DNA of 50,051 bases from Welwitschia mirabilis (taxonomy: Eukaryota > Gnetophyta > Gnetopsida > Welwitschiales), in the NCBI GenBank assembly GCA_051453625.1, contig JBOZIK010000001.1, forward strand, positions 174,391,765 through 174,441,815, written 5' to 3'. The position numbers and the translations under genes are program-made. Of this stretch, positions 1 to 9,420 are shown one piece after another. Position 1 is the stretch's first letter. Each line of letters opens with the position of its first letter. The notes beneath the pieces are model-generated. The model did not search any database and was not told where the DNA came from. It saw only the letters and a program-made list of their open reading frames with translations.

Positions 1-369
1 AAAGAAAAAAGTGGCCTCCCTTAGAGATACAAAGGAACCCTTACTAGTCAAATAGTGATCAATACTAAAAAGTAAATAAAAATTGCAAAGACAGAGGCTT
101 ACTTGAGAACATTTATTCATTAATCAATGGTTTTTATTTTTGTTGTTAAAAAGCAGCATTATTAAGTTGCAAAAGATTCTTAATAGTCAACCTAAATTTT
201 GAGAGCGTTAACTTATGCCATTAAAAATTATGGTCCCAATCATAACACATTCTTTTATGGTTGTATCATATGCAGTTTTTCACACTACATTTTCAGCAAT
301 ATCGTGTAAAGACATAATTGCTTTGCCATTTCTTATTTCTTAATCAGTCAATCCTTATTTCAGTTACCC
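1..369. other. No gene seen
   Basis: Moderately AT-rich sequence. I see no coding stretch, terminal repeat or RNA gene in it. It precedes the 172-bp tandem duplication. Confidence 0.5.
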
Positions 370-712
370 GTCAATATCTTTGTCTTAAGCATTCACTATT
401 CTTTAAAGCAAAATATTCATAACCCATCCTTGCAGAATTCCCATGGAACCCCTAAAACAGTTTTTAAAAGAAATGCCATAAAAATCGAACAAAAAAGGAC
501 TAAGGAAACATTGCAGCTTGCAGTGTCACAAGACTCGCGATCACTATCTACCTCTCTTGAGCACTGACTATTCAATAATGCAAAATATTCATAACTCGTA
601 TTTGCAAAATTCCTATAAAGCCCTTCAAACAGTTTTTAAAAGAAATGCAATAAAAGTCGAGCAAAAAGGGGTAAAGAAAACATTGCAGCTTGTAGTGTTG
701 CAAGACTCACAG
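370..712 (+). repeat. Two-copy tandem duplication, period 172 bp
   Basis: Two diverged direct copies lie head to tail, about 370-540 and 541-712. Shared anchors are CAAAATATTCATAAC at 409 and 581, CAGTTTTTAAAAGAAATGC at about 459 and 631, and ACATTGCAGCTTG shortly before 521 and 693. The copies differ by scattered substitutions, so the duplication is old. The right end of each copy holds the first 16-18 bases of the hAT-like terminal repeat that begins at 693. The duplicated unit therefore includes an element end, which suggests the duplication came after that insertion. Confidence 0.8.
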
Positions 713-1305
713 CAGTTCCGTGAGTACTAGCAGAGTCACGAGTCTCTAAAGACTCCTGACGGTTTCCTCAAAGCTCGCCAAGTCTGAGTCTGCTTGAAAA
801 CCCATGAGTCTCTGTGAAACTCGCAGGTCTGTGCAAGTCTCGCCAAGTCTGCGGGGTTCAAGGGGAGGGGGGAAATCAGTTTAAAAAAATATTTTTTTAA
901 AAAATATCTGATGGGGCCAGCAATGTTCTGGAGTTTAAGACACGCTTTTTCCTCTATTCTAACACAGATTTCACTCATTTTTAAAAATATGGGTGTTGGA
1001 ACTTTTAATTTTTGCTTTAGCTTTCCATGTTAAAAATTATGAGAATGGTGCTTACAGTTATGATTTACAAAACTATTTTGAAAACATGTCAATGGATCAT
1101 ATATTTTACATTTAAATGGCTTAATGTGGTGTAGAAAGTCTGAAAATGTCATTGAAATTCTTACAAGTGTATTTAAAATGCAATAAGACTCTTTCGTGAC
1201 TCTTTTTGACTCCCAAGTCTCTTCCTTGTTGGTTCCTGAGTCAAGCCGAGTCAGGAGCTTTTCCCCTAGCCGCGTTGGGTCATGAGTCTGAGTCTTGCAA
1301 CACTG
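693..1305. mobile_element. Non-autonomous hAT-like element, 613 bp
   Basis: The left end TAGTGTTGCAAGACTC (693-708) is the inverse of the right end GAGTCTTGCAACACTG (1290-1305) at 15 of 16 positions. The flanks are an imperfect 8-bp direct repeat, GCAGCTTG (685-692) and GCAGCTCA (1306-1313), the duplication length typical of the hAT superfamily. Both subterminal regions are crowded with GACTC/GAGTC pentamers, as hAT transposase-binding regions often are. No transposase can be read, so the element would depend on one supplied elsewhere. Orientation cannot be assigned. The superfamily call rests on the duplication length and on inverted repeats beginning with T/CAGTGTTGC. Confidence 0.75.
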
Positions 1306-1559
1306 GCAGCTCATTCAGTAAATTTCACATTGTCAAATTAAACAATTGCATTTTAACATAGTGATGGGGTGAGTTCTGTTGGACCAGCACAACCAACTGC
1401 AAAGGATAGGAAAAGGGCTGGGCATGGCATGCCTCATGCACAGTTTTAAAGCAGTATGCCACCAATTCTGTGTGCACAAATATTTATGTTGCACATTGAA
1501 CAACACATGAACAGAAGAGTTGCTAGTCAAGATATAATAGCAGAACAACAACATAAAAG

Positions 1560-1985
1560 CCTTCATTCAGATTTTGCACTGTAGAAATTAAAAAAATGCA
1601 TGGCAATGCACAAGGACAATGGGTGATCAAAAAGCCATGTTTCTGAACTATCTGACCTCTCACAAAACCATAAAATGCAACCATATACATTCCGTTTACT
1701 GTGCTCAAAGTTTCCAATGACTCATCAATGATTATATTGTCTTCCAAAGAATCAACAATATGATATTGTTCAGGTAACGAAGAGGAGAATTTAGAATCGT
1801 CACATGTTGAATCATTTATAGTGATAACATGAAAGTGTTCCTGACTTCACCCCAATAAAGTGAATGTTCTATCTCTGATGCAATTGCTTGCTGGATACTA
1901 TTCTTCGTTGTCCTTGTTCTAAGCATTCAATGAATCTGCGAAACGAAAAACGACCAAATCTGTGAAACTGCAGGGAGGGGTTCTG
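1560..1985 (-). pseudogene. Possible exon remnant of an unrecognised gene
   Basis: Reading right to left on the minus strand, three short stretches in different frames look protein-like. They are RFIECLEQGQRRIV (about 1940-1900), QQAIASEIEHSLYWGEVRN (about 1900-1840) and a longer acidic run containing PEQYHIVDSLEDN and SLETLSTVNGMYMVAFYGF (about 1840-1660). Two frame changes would be needed to join them, so this is either a decayed exon series or chance. I do not recognise the protein. It does not resemble later parts of the transporter whose first exon lies at 11.2 kb on the same strand. Confidence 0.25.
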
Positions 1986-2269
1986 TTTAATTAAAAACGT
2001 TATCACACAATTTTAAGGTATTATGGTGCATGAAAAGAACCAAGTGTCCTAATTTACTATTTCAACAAAACCAAAATTTGAAGCTGAAAAGATTTCGAAG
2101 CTCATACTTTAGCAGTTGTCCAGCCAGTAAAATATCTACAACAAGTTACATAATTTTCTCAGATCTTCACCAAAGCCTTAGAAATCCAAACAACAAACGA
2201 CAATAATGAATTTACCAACTAAAGCAAAGTATGTGACAACATCAAAGTACCGTGTAAAGGTCATTTAGA

Positions 2270-2560
2270 TCAACAAGGCTTTAGGGAATTTGGGCCTCAT
2301 CCAAAAAGTGCCAATATAGCTCTCTATGGATAACTAACAACCACATGACTAAGAATCCACAGTGTAATAACAAGACATGCCACACAGTGCTAAAGATCCA
2401 CATGCCATGAGAAGTCTGTCAACATCTAGTGATTCAAGTGTAGCATACTGCTATAGCAGAGGGAATTGTAGACACCTTTACAAAACTGCTAGCACAGTGA
2501 AAGCTAAATAGTTCAAAGATCCATTAAGGATTAAAAAATAACATCAAATCCTCTTATATT
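2270..2560 (+). pseudogene. Copia pol 3' end (RNase H tail) remnant
   Basis: The plus strand reads, with interruptions, KTCHTVLKIHMP, then CQHLVIQV, then AIAEGIVDTFTKLLAQ and KLNSSKIH. This fits the C-terminal end of Copia RNase H, where a '(T/A)KH...IH.HF.RE' motif is followed by an 'ADIFTK.L' motif. Internal stops sit where other codons are expected. It is about 0.5 kb before the LTR at 3.10 kb. It could be the 3' end of an older Copia element sharing that LTR, or an unrelated fragment. No protease, integrase or RT precedes it. Confidence 0.5.
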
Positions 2561-3095
2561 AATAACAGGTTGTCTTCTTAGGCATTTGAAATTGGTTGAG
2601 TCATTATTAGTTTGAAATGGACCTTGTTCTCTGGCACTTTGATATCCTCCAAAAAAATCCCCTTTTTTTATATTGCTAAGGCACTACAATCGTCATTTTA
2701 TAGTTATAAGTCTAATCTTTGAAACCTACAGATGGATTATAGGATGTATTGCCTAATGCTTCCTTAGGAAAGTCATATTTAGTTGATTTAGCTGAAAAGG
2801 GCATATTAACTTAGAAAAAGGCAAAAAGCTTTGTTCAAAATGAAAATCCCTCATCTTAATTATATTTAATTATTGAAAATCAATGAAATCTTTTTCAGTT
2901 TGTTTACCGTTTTACAATTTTCTTCATTTTCCCTCTATCTTCACTTCATTTTCACGAGTGAATAGAAAAGATGTCTGAATAGTAAAGAAATAAACCATTA
3001 TAGCAGGCATCAAATAGGTTACAAGTTAATTAATGGAGAAAACTATAATGCATGTGTCATAGGATGTAAACACAAATCTGATTTTAGAGTTAAGA

Positions 3096-3490
3096 GTTTT
3101 TATGTTTTGTTATAAATATGTTTTAATGTTGTAGAGGAATGTTAGCCCCTGTTACTCAGTTGGTTTATATGTTGTAATTAAACTTCAAAATATAAAATAA
3201 GGTCTATCAGTAAAGGGAGAGCGAAACTTAGGGATTTCAAGCTCGACTTTGATTATAACTCAAATTCTATTTAAAGGGATTGGATACTTGCACATTGTAA
3301 CCAAGGAAAAGTTCTTTTACATGACAAAGAATAAGCTCTTCCCTCCCCCATGGATGTTTCCCTCTACCTCTAAGGGTTCTACCACATAATTTTGCATATC
3401 TTATGACTCTTCTGATCTTTGTTGGTTTATGCTTTGCTAATTTTGCTTTTGTTGCATGTAAACTCTAATTTTTCCTTTTTTGTAACAACT
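3096..3490 (+). repeat. 5' LTR of Copia element A
   Basis: Positions 3096 to about 3385 match 9941 to about 10,222 in the same orientation. Common blocks include TTGTAATTAAA, AATATAA.GTGAGG/AAGG, a TTGCACATTGTAA.C segment, CCATGGATG/CTCATGGATG plus TTCCCTC, and AGGGTTTT/CTA. The copy continues to about 3490, where a primer-binding-like stretch follows. The GGGTTCTACCAC segment resembles the 3' part of many plant Copia LTRs. Exact ends are uncertain because no clean TG...CA boundary is visible. Confidence 0.7.
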
Positions 3491-3496
3491 AGTGAA

Positions 3497-3516
3497 CCAA
3501 TAGTAGAGCTCTAAGG
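3497..3516 (+). other. Degenerate tRNA-iMet primer-binding site of element A
   Basis: The stretch AATAGTAGAGCTCTAAGG resembles the plant Copia primer-binding site TTGGTATCAGAGC followed by TCTAAGG. The last five bases match exactly and the start is mutated. It lies just after the LTR, as expected. Confidence 0.4.
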
Positions 3517-3689
3517 TATCGATCCTTGGGTTTTAGTGATTACATGAAGTCATGAACAAGGAGGTAGCATGAAGATTCAAAGAAGGTGGATCTAGAGTTT
3601 TTCACTTTGCTTGAGCTCTAGCAGGCTGCATAAGGATTGGTGTCAATCCTTAAAGATGTGTAGCGTGAACTTAGAAGATTCAAGGCTTT

Positions 3690-4501
3690 GGCTGAAGCTA
3701 TGGCTGATTGATTTTAACCCTCTAATGGGATCCATGGATAATGATTAAAATGTCGAGACATGTCGCCAAAAATGTCTTTAAGTCGGCCGACGTTTTCAGC
3801 TGACATTTTGAAAAAGTCGGTGACATTTCTAACATTTCCAACTTTTTGCCGACATTTTGCCGACTTTTTCAAAATGTCTCACCCAGGTACCATTAAAACT
3901 GTTGTCTGGCAAAAAAGACAATTTTCTATGCAACAGCCCAGTGAACAGCGAGTATAATTGAGGGGGAAATCACAATTTTCGTATGCAAAATCCATTTTTG
4001 CTAGTAGATCATTGACTGATTGCACATCTTATTAAAATAATAAGCTTTGCATTTTTTTTGAGAAAAACAATTGCCGACATTTTGTGTGACATATTGTCGA
4101 CACAATGGCGACATGTCTCCCCAACACGACTTTTTGAGTCTGCCGACATTTTAATTTGCCGATATTTTACTCATTGATGGATACCAATATGGCTACTATA
4201 TAAACATGCAACAGAATGCACTATGGTCAGCAGAAGATGAAGATCACAAATTTGTTGTACAAGAAAGGATGGGACACTACTATTTCTGAGAAAACCTCAT
4301 CTATTTCTAGTAAAGAACAATTAAGGCTGGATTAGAAAGCACTTAGATTAGGCCAAAGGAGCATCATTAACTCAAGCTTGACTAAATACAATGAAAAGCA
4401 AATGACAATAAGGCTATTAAAGAAGATGGACAAACTTCTTCAAGCTATGAATGCAAGCAACAAGATTTATCTTCAATGGAAAATGTATCCAATGGATATG
4501 C
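3690..4501 (+). pseudogene. Element A Copia gag, 5' part (interrupted)
   Basis: Translation gives FNPLMGSMD up to 3738. After the small element at 3739-4176 it resumes with TNMATI and, from about 4200, HYGQQKMKITNLLYKKGWD, then NASNKIYLQWKMYPMDM. These fit plant Copia gag (UBN2 type: a 'NY..W..KM' start, a 'K.VW..I' segment and 'S.K.YL..KLY.LKM'). There are in-frame stops, for example a TAG in RLD*KAL. The frame runs cleanly across the left insertion if one 5-bp duplicate is removed. It runs into the segment at 8963 if element B and its duplicate are removed. The product would be a nucleocapsid-type structural protein; this copy is dead. Confidence 0.7.
3739..4176. mobile_element. 438-bp inverted-repeat element, hAT-like
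   Basis: The left end TAATGATTAAAATGTCG and the reverse of the right end, CAATGAGTAAAATATCGG, form imperfect terminal inverted repeats. A 5-bp direct repeat ATGGA (3734-3738 and 4177-4181) flanks them. Variants of CCGACATTTT and AAAATGTCGGC recur internally on both strands, concentrated in the outer parts of the element. Removing it and one ATGGA rejoins the gag reading of element A, which supports the boundaries. No transposase is encoded. The 5-bp duplication is short for hAT, so the superfamily is tentative. Confidence 0.65.
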
Positions 4502-4943
4502 TGTTGATATGTGAAGCCAAATTTATTCCTTTGTAATGTCCCTAAAGTTATATTTATTACGTTGGCTCCAATCTAATGTTGTTAAGGAAGGTTGTGCTGT
4601 AAAACCGTCCTCTTGAGGTGTTAGGTAGAAAAAGGACATGTATCAAGAGAGAGATGACACCTTCTTTAGGTTTTTGGCTTGTAGCCCAAATTGGTTATAA
4701 CCCTGGGCCTATTTAAAGGTGGTGTGAGAGTTGTTTAAATCATAGAGTTCTGAGAGTCAGCCTTGCCTCAAGCCTGTTGTTGGCTCCTAATCGTTAGCTT
4801 GTAATTTCTAAAAAGGATAATAGAGCCCTGCATTGCTTTTGCCTGGATTTTCCCTTCATTGGGATTTTCCACATAAATCATTGTGCCTCTGTTTTCTCTT
4901 GCTACATTGGTTAATCACTTTGCTGTTGTGTATTTTCGTATCA
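4502..4943 (+). repeat. 5' LTR of Copia B
   Basis: 442 bp, from TGTTGATATG to TTTTCGTATCA, directly followed by the primer-binding site. Its last 55-60 bases (CTTGCTACATTGGTTAATC, then CTTTGCTGTTGTGTA) match 8899-8957 beyond the gap. An interior stretch near 4690-4720 (CCTGGGCCTATTTAAAGG) contains a TATTTAAA box that may be the element's promoter; that role is inferred. Confidence 0.8.
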
Positions 4944-4944
4944 C

Positions 4945-4957
4945 TTGGTATCAGAGC
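4945..4957 (+). other. Primer-binding site of Copia B
   Basis: TTGGTATCAGAGC is an exact match to the common plant Copia site complementary to the 3' end of initiator methionine tRNA. It begins two bases after the LTR end. Confidence 0.9.
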
Positions 4958-5188
4958 ACCAAGTTTTGGAGCTCACACGCTCTAGCGATAAACTTTATGT
5001 CCGTAAACCCTATGAGCAAAGTGAAGCGAAGCAACCAGAGGGGCGCAAAGTGAGCACAACGGAGTGGACTATTAAAGCGGAGTGTCCGTACAATGCGTTT
5101 GGCATCCGTCCATACAACCTTACAGTTAAACGACGATGGAGCGCTTGTAGACTAGCGACCAACTAGTCGGAGCTGAGAACTAGGACAT

Positions 5189-6285
5189 ATGGCAGATTCG
5201 GATGGAAGACATCCTTTACCTAAAGGAATGTAACACTGTCCTAAAAAAGGAAGCAGATGCAAAGGCAGCATCTGGACTCTCTGATGTTGAATATCTGAAG
5301 AAGTACCTTGACAAACAATGAAAGAAACTTGACAGAAGGGCACTTTTGTTGATTTGACCGTGCCTTGGCAATGGAATTCTTTAATTCCATAGCAAGATCT
5401 CTACAATAGCTAAACTGTGGTAGATTCTGATGCAAATGTATGATCAGCCTGCTAGCATGAACCAGTTTTATACCATCCAAATCTTCAAAATGAAGATAAA
5501 ACAAGGTGTGTCATTGCAAGCACACCTAAATGAGATGAACAAGTTGTTCACGCAATTGGATGACCTAAGGGTAAAGTTTGAAGAAAACCTAAAAGTAATT
5601 GTGGTTCTCAGTTCATTGCTTGATTCTTGGGAGACTGTTCGCACTACCCTGCTCACTGCCTTAGATACTATACCGCCCTTGAATACTGTAATTTTAAAGC
5701 TTCTGGATGCATACAAGACTAGGGTCATTGAGTCTATTGGAGAAACCCTTGTTGTTCACAGAGGATGTTCTCAAACTGGAGGAGGAGGACATTAGGAGAG
5801 CAAGGGCAAAGAAAGATTCATCAACAAAAGCACTGAATGTAGGCACTGCAAGAAGACATGCCATTTAAGAAAGGACTGCTACAGCTTGAAAAACAAATGC
5901 AAACAAGACGAAGGAGGAAACTAGTAGAACCAAGAAGGTGGACAAGGGTTGAATGCAGAAGGAGATGTTTTGTTGATTGCAAATGCACAAGTGGTAAATG
6001 TTTTCCAATACTCTTGCCCTGATATTTGGATTCTAGATTCTGGGGCTTCTTTTCATGTCTGCCCAAATGTTTCCACGTTTTCTTCATATAACAAAGTTTT
6101 AGAGAAGTATGTTTATCTGAGGGATGATTGACGTTGTGAGATCAAAGGAATTGGGTTTGTAATGCCACAAGGATGTGATGGCAAAAGATTGTTTTTGCAG
6201 GATGTTAGGCATGTACCTCAACTTGCGAAAATTTTAATTCCAGCAGGTCAATCAGATGTTGCTGGCTATTCAGTTTTCTTTAGTG
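5189..6285 (+). pseudogene. Copia B gag-protease region (broken)
   Basis: A plausible start at 5189 reads MADSDGRHPLPKGM and soon hits a stop. The gag core is clearest at 5430-5795, with QFYTIQIFKMKIKQGVSLQ and HLNEMNKLFTQLDDL, followed by a LLDSWETVRTTLL segment. A perfect CX2CX4HX4C zinc knuckle, CRHCKKTCHLRKDC, lies at about 5838-5880. The aspartic protease active site is visible as WILDSGASFHVCP at about 6028-6066, and its C-terminal part reads FLQDVRHVPQLAKILI near 6196-6240. Frame changes and stops separate gag, knuckle and protease. The intact family would supply capsid/nucleocapsid and cleave the polyprotein in virus-like particles. Confidence 0.8.
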
Positions 6286-6725
6286 CAAGTGTTAAAAATA
6301 GCAGCAAAAAACAACAAAAACAAGATGCAAACAAGACACAGGAATTTACATGGAAAACCCCGATATGGGAAAAAACCATGGAAGCAATGTAGAGCTCTCT
6401 TAATATTTCAAAAAAAATAGTCCAAGGACACAAGCCGTCCTCAATAGCCAGAGTGTTCTGAATGTCATGCTCCTCCCTCAAAACCCTTCGCCTTAAATAA
6501 GCTCACTTACACTAATTTTACTTTGACTTTATAAACAGCCCCCTCTCACTTTATAATATAAAAGAGAGAGATACACTTTACAAACAAAGTGTTACAACAA
6601 AGGGAAAATAGAAGATACAAAAGAGGATTTGACTTCATCTGCAACAAATTTTTTTCTTTTTCTTTTTCTTTTTTTTTTGTTAACATGGAAATCCCCAATG
6701 TAGGGAAAAACCCCAATGTGGGCCC
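6283..6725. mobile_element. Unclassified insertion inside Copia B
   Basis: Protease coding stops after AGYSVFF at about 6282 and resumes near 6725 with KVMKGA, so about 440 bp is foreign to pol. It holds a direct repeat of roughly 34 bases: ACATGGAAAACCCC at 6348 and ACATGGAAATCCCC at 6683, both followed by a purine-rich GGGAAAAA block. Between them lie a TATA-like TTTATAATATAAAAG (about 6550) and a long T/C tract (6648-6679). Short direct repeats with a TATA box between could mean a TRIM-like or solo LTR remnant, but no TG...CA ends or target duplication are clear. Confidence 0.45.
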
Positions 6726-6734
6726 AATAGCAGG

Positions 6735-7660
6735 TGGCTAGAAGGTAATGAAAGGTGCCATAGTTTTAGCACAAGGACAGAAAGAAGGGACCTTGTACAC
6801 TTTGCATGTTGAGGTGGTAAAGCACAATGTTGTTGTTGGTGGTGGTAAGGATGTGTCTCTTTAGCATAAGAGACTTGGACATCTCAGTGAAACTCGCATG
6901 AAGGTTCTTAGTTCTAAAAACTTGCTTCTAAAGTTTGACTCTTGTCTCTTTAGATTTCTGTAAGGATTATGTTGTTGCAAAACGTGTAAACTTTAAAAAA
7001 TCCGTTTCTAGAAATAAAAGCACTAGAAAATTAGATATGGTTTACTCCGATGTTGTTTGGCCTACGCCACTGACGTCCTTTGATGGAGCATCTTATTTTG
7101 TTATGATTATTAATGATTTTAGTCGAAAAACTTGATTGTTTCCTATTCCCTCGAAAGATAGAGTCTTTGATGTTTTCAAGCAATTTAAAGCTAGAGTTGA
7201 AAATGAATCGAGCTGTAAAATTAAATGCTTGATGACAGATAATGGAGGTGTATACACCTCTCGCGACTTTGAAATGTTTTGCAGAGCCAATGGAATTGTC
7301 CGCACAAAGACACCTCCATATACACCTCAGAATAATGGAGTGGCTGAAAAATACAATAGAACTATTTTAGGAAAGTTGTGTTCATTATTACAGCAATCTG
7401 GAGTTCCAAACTATCTTTGGGCTGAAGCGGCCAACACAGCTGCATATCATATAAACAAGTCACCGCATTCTGCACTTCAAGGAGGAATACTAAAGTCCGG
7501 AGTGGGAGGAAGCCATCTGTCTCTCACTAAAAGGTGTGTAGCTATGAAGCATATGTGCATCAACAGAATATAGGTAAACTAGATGGTCATGCACGCAGAT
7601 GCGTTTTTCTGGGTTGTGGAGGAGACAACCTTGGTTACAGGTTATGAGATCCAATGGATA
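6735..7660 (+). pseudogene. Copia B integrase region
   Basis: The pre-integrase segment reads LYTLHVEVVKHNVVVGG, then HKRLGHLSETRMKVLSS (HxxxxH of the zinc-binding domain) at about 6865-6920. The catalytic core keeps all three acidic residues: D in LDMVYSDV (about 7035), D in LMTDNGG (about 7230) and E in NNGVAEKYNRT (about 7335). Readable coding is longest at 7136-7573, through NYLWAEAANTAAYHINKSPHSALQG. Stops and frame changes interrupt it, for example RKT* at 7133 and after CINRI at 7571. In intact relatives this enzyme inserts the cDNA copy into host DNA. Confidence 0.85.
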
Positions 7661-7899
7661 AAAAGGTGATCAAATCATGTGATGTGGTCCTTTATGAAAA
7701 GCAAAAATTTTACAAGTCACTGGAAGAAAACCAGAATGAGGGAAATCCTGACTCTAGCACTTGCAAAAAACTTTTAAAATTCCAAATCACAATGATAACA
7801 ACAAAATTTGTAATCCTCCTGATGATGAAGATGATGGAGATGAAAAGAATCCATCTAAGTTACAACAACATAAATTTTTCAGAAGGTAAAGACGAAGAA

Positions 7900-8798
7900 G
7901 AGCCTCATACTCCTGCACACTGGGGAAGAAGGTCCACACATCCCAATAAACCACCTGTTAGGTATTCTCCGTCATTGCATTATATCCTGTACACAAAATA
8001 AAGGAGAACCTGAAACGTACCAAGAAGCTATTTCTTTACCTAACTCAGATAAGTGGAATGCTATCATGGAAGAAGAGTTGGATGCCTTAAGGCATAACGA
8101 TACATGGGATGTGGTTCTCTTGTCCCCTAGAAAACGTGCCTTATCCAACATATAGGTTTTTAGGATAAAGGAAGAGGCAAATAAAAAAGAGCGTTACAGA
8201 ACAAGATTGATTGTAAAGGGTTTTAGGTAGGAACCAAGCATTGACTTTACTGAAAGTTTTCCTCCAATGGTGAAGCAGTCCTTTATTCATGTCATTTTAT
8301 CTATTGTTGTTGTCTTGAGTCTTGAATTAGAATAGTTAAATAATTGCTTTTCTGCACGGTGATCTTGAAGAAGAGATTTATATGAAATTGCCTAAAGGTT
8401 TTGAAACCAAAGATGAGAACTTAGTTTGTGGGTTAAACAGAAGTTTGTATGGCCTGAAACAAGCACCAAGGCAATGGTATAAGAAATTTGATGGCTTCGT
8501 GCAAGAACAGAAAGATAGAAAGAGTGATGTAGATCACTATATTTATCTCTGTGGGCAGGCTTCGGGTAAGATTGTTATTTTATTGTTGCGTGTTGATGAT
8601 ATGCTTGTTGCTGGAAATGACATACAAGAAATTAAGAGGCTGAAAAAGGAGATGGAAAAACTTTTTGCAACCAAGGACTTGAGTCCTGCAAAACAGATTA
8701 TTAAAATGAAAATTTCCAGAGATAGATCATGTAGAAAATCATAGCTTAGTTAGTCTGAATACATTGACAAAGTATTAAAGCGTTTTAACATAGCGGAT
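7900..8798 (+). pseudogene. Copia B reverse transcriptase region, cut by a gap
   Basis: Readable pieces start with HTPAHWGRRSTHPNKPPVRYSPS, the proline-rich linker typical before Copia RT. Then come a broken 'W..A...E...L..N.TW' segment (8045-8110), FLHGDLEEEIYMKLPKGFE (about 8350-8405) and SLYGLKQAPRQWYKKFD (about 8440-8492). The catalytic YVDD box reads RVDDML (about 8590), so the first residue is changed while both aspartates remain. A YIDKVLKRFNIAD segment precedes the gap. The 5' third has several stops, and RNase H is missing because of the N run at 8799. Confidence 0.8.
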
Positions 8799-8898
8799 NN
8801 NNNNNNNNNNNNNNNNNNNNNNNNNNNNNNNNNNNNNNNNNNNNNNNNNNNNNNNNNNNNNNNNNNNNNNNNNNNNNNNNNNNNNNNNNNNNNNNNNN
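8799..8898. other. Assembly gap (100 N)
   Basis: Exactly 100 N, a conventional size for an unknown gap. By element structure it should hide the end of RT, RNase H and about 380 bp of the 3' LTR, so well over 100 bp is missing. Confidence 0.95.
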
Positions 8899-8957
8899 GG
8901 TCTCTATTTTCTTTTGCTACATTGTTTAATCGCTTTGCTGTTGTGTACTTCGTAACA
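8899..8957 (+). repeat. 3' LTR end of Copia B
   Basis: This matches the last part of the 5' LTR (4888-4943) with a few differences, for example TTCGTAACA against TTTTCGTATCA. It is followed by CATGC, the copy of the target duplication. Confidence 0.85.
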
Positions 8958-8962
8958 CATGC

Positions 8963-9420
8963 AAGAATTTGAAAAGCCATTAGATTTCTTGACATAGTTT
9001 AATGCACCAATAGTAGATTTGGAAAGTTTTAGATGATGAATGTTGTTTCATCTTGTTGGGTCCTCACCAAAAAGCTTGGGTCACATGGTGACAATGGTTA
9101 CTGTCAATATCTTTAAAATTTTGGACTAGGATGTTGTTGTTAGTGTTCCCATAATGCAGGGATGATAGCATTCTAAGACCAGTTGATCTTCATCTAGAGC
9201 AAAGGCACTACATACAAGGAGGGGGTGGAAGCACAAAAAGAAGCAACAACCAGTTTGCTAGAAATGCAATAGGAAAGAAGATGTCAAAAAAATTACAAAA
9301 AGCTCATACATAATGATGTCTCATCCAACAAGCCTGAGTCTTTAGGACAGGTCGATGTTGTTGCTGTGCAAGATGATCCTACCCCATATTAATGCTTCCT
9401 GAACCAAGTGATGGTGTGTC
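8963..9420 (+). pseudogene. Element A Copia gag, 3' part
   Basis: It continues the gag of element A: MQEFEKPLDFLT, then FNAPIVDLESF, LVGSSPKSLGHMV and TMVTVNIFKILD, matching the family pattern of a central helix, a '(L)L.SLP.SW' motif and a following hydrophobic segment. A degraded zinc knuckle begins near 9256 (PVC*KCNRKEDVKK): tryptophan has become a stop, the expected histidine is aspartate, and the frame shifts. A further piece reads SSNKPESLGQVDVVAVQDD (about 9310-9385). No protease, integrase or RT follows before the LTR at 9.94 kb. Confidence 0.7.

Larger units (their letters stand above)
4502..8957 (+). mobile_element. Copia retrotransposon B, nearly full length, inserted in element A
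   Basis: The element runs from the LTR start TGTTGATATG to the end of the 3' LTR at ...CGTAACA. Flanking 5-bp duplicates are TATGC (4497-4501) and CATGC (8958-8962). The order is 5' LTR, primer-binding site, gag with zinc knuckle, protease, integrase, RT, gap and 3' LTR end, which is the Copia order (integrase before RT). The 100-N run at 8799-8898 stands in for the RT end, RNase H and most of the 3' LTR, so the true element is longer than shown. Stops and frame changes make it non-functional. Confidence 0.85.

Noticed and set aside
518-730. 70-codon plus-strand open frame
   Set aside because: It spans the second copy of the 172-bp tandem repeat and the hAT-like end; not conserved in the first copy.
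3760-3957. 65-codon frame in the small inverted-repeat element
   Set aside because: A product of its repeated CCGACATTTT motifs; the element has no transposase.
4945-5166. 73-codon frame starting at the primer-binding site
   Set aside because: No ATG start, and it overlaps the primer-binding site and leader; not gag-like.
5468-5728. Minus-strand 86-codon frame
   Set aside because: Shadow of the Copia B gag on plus.
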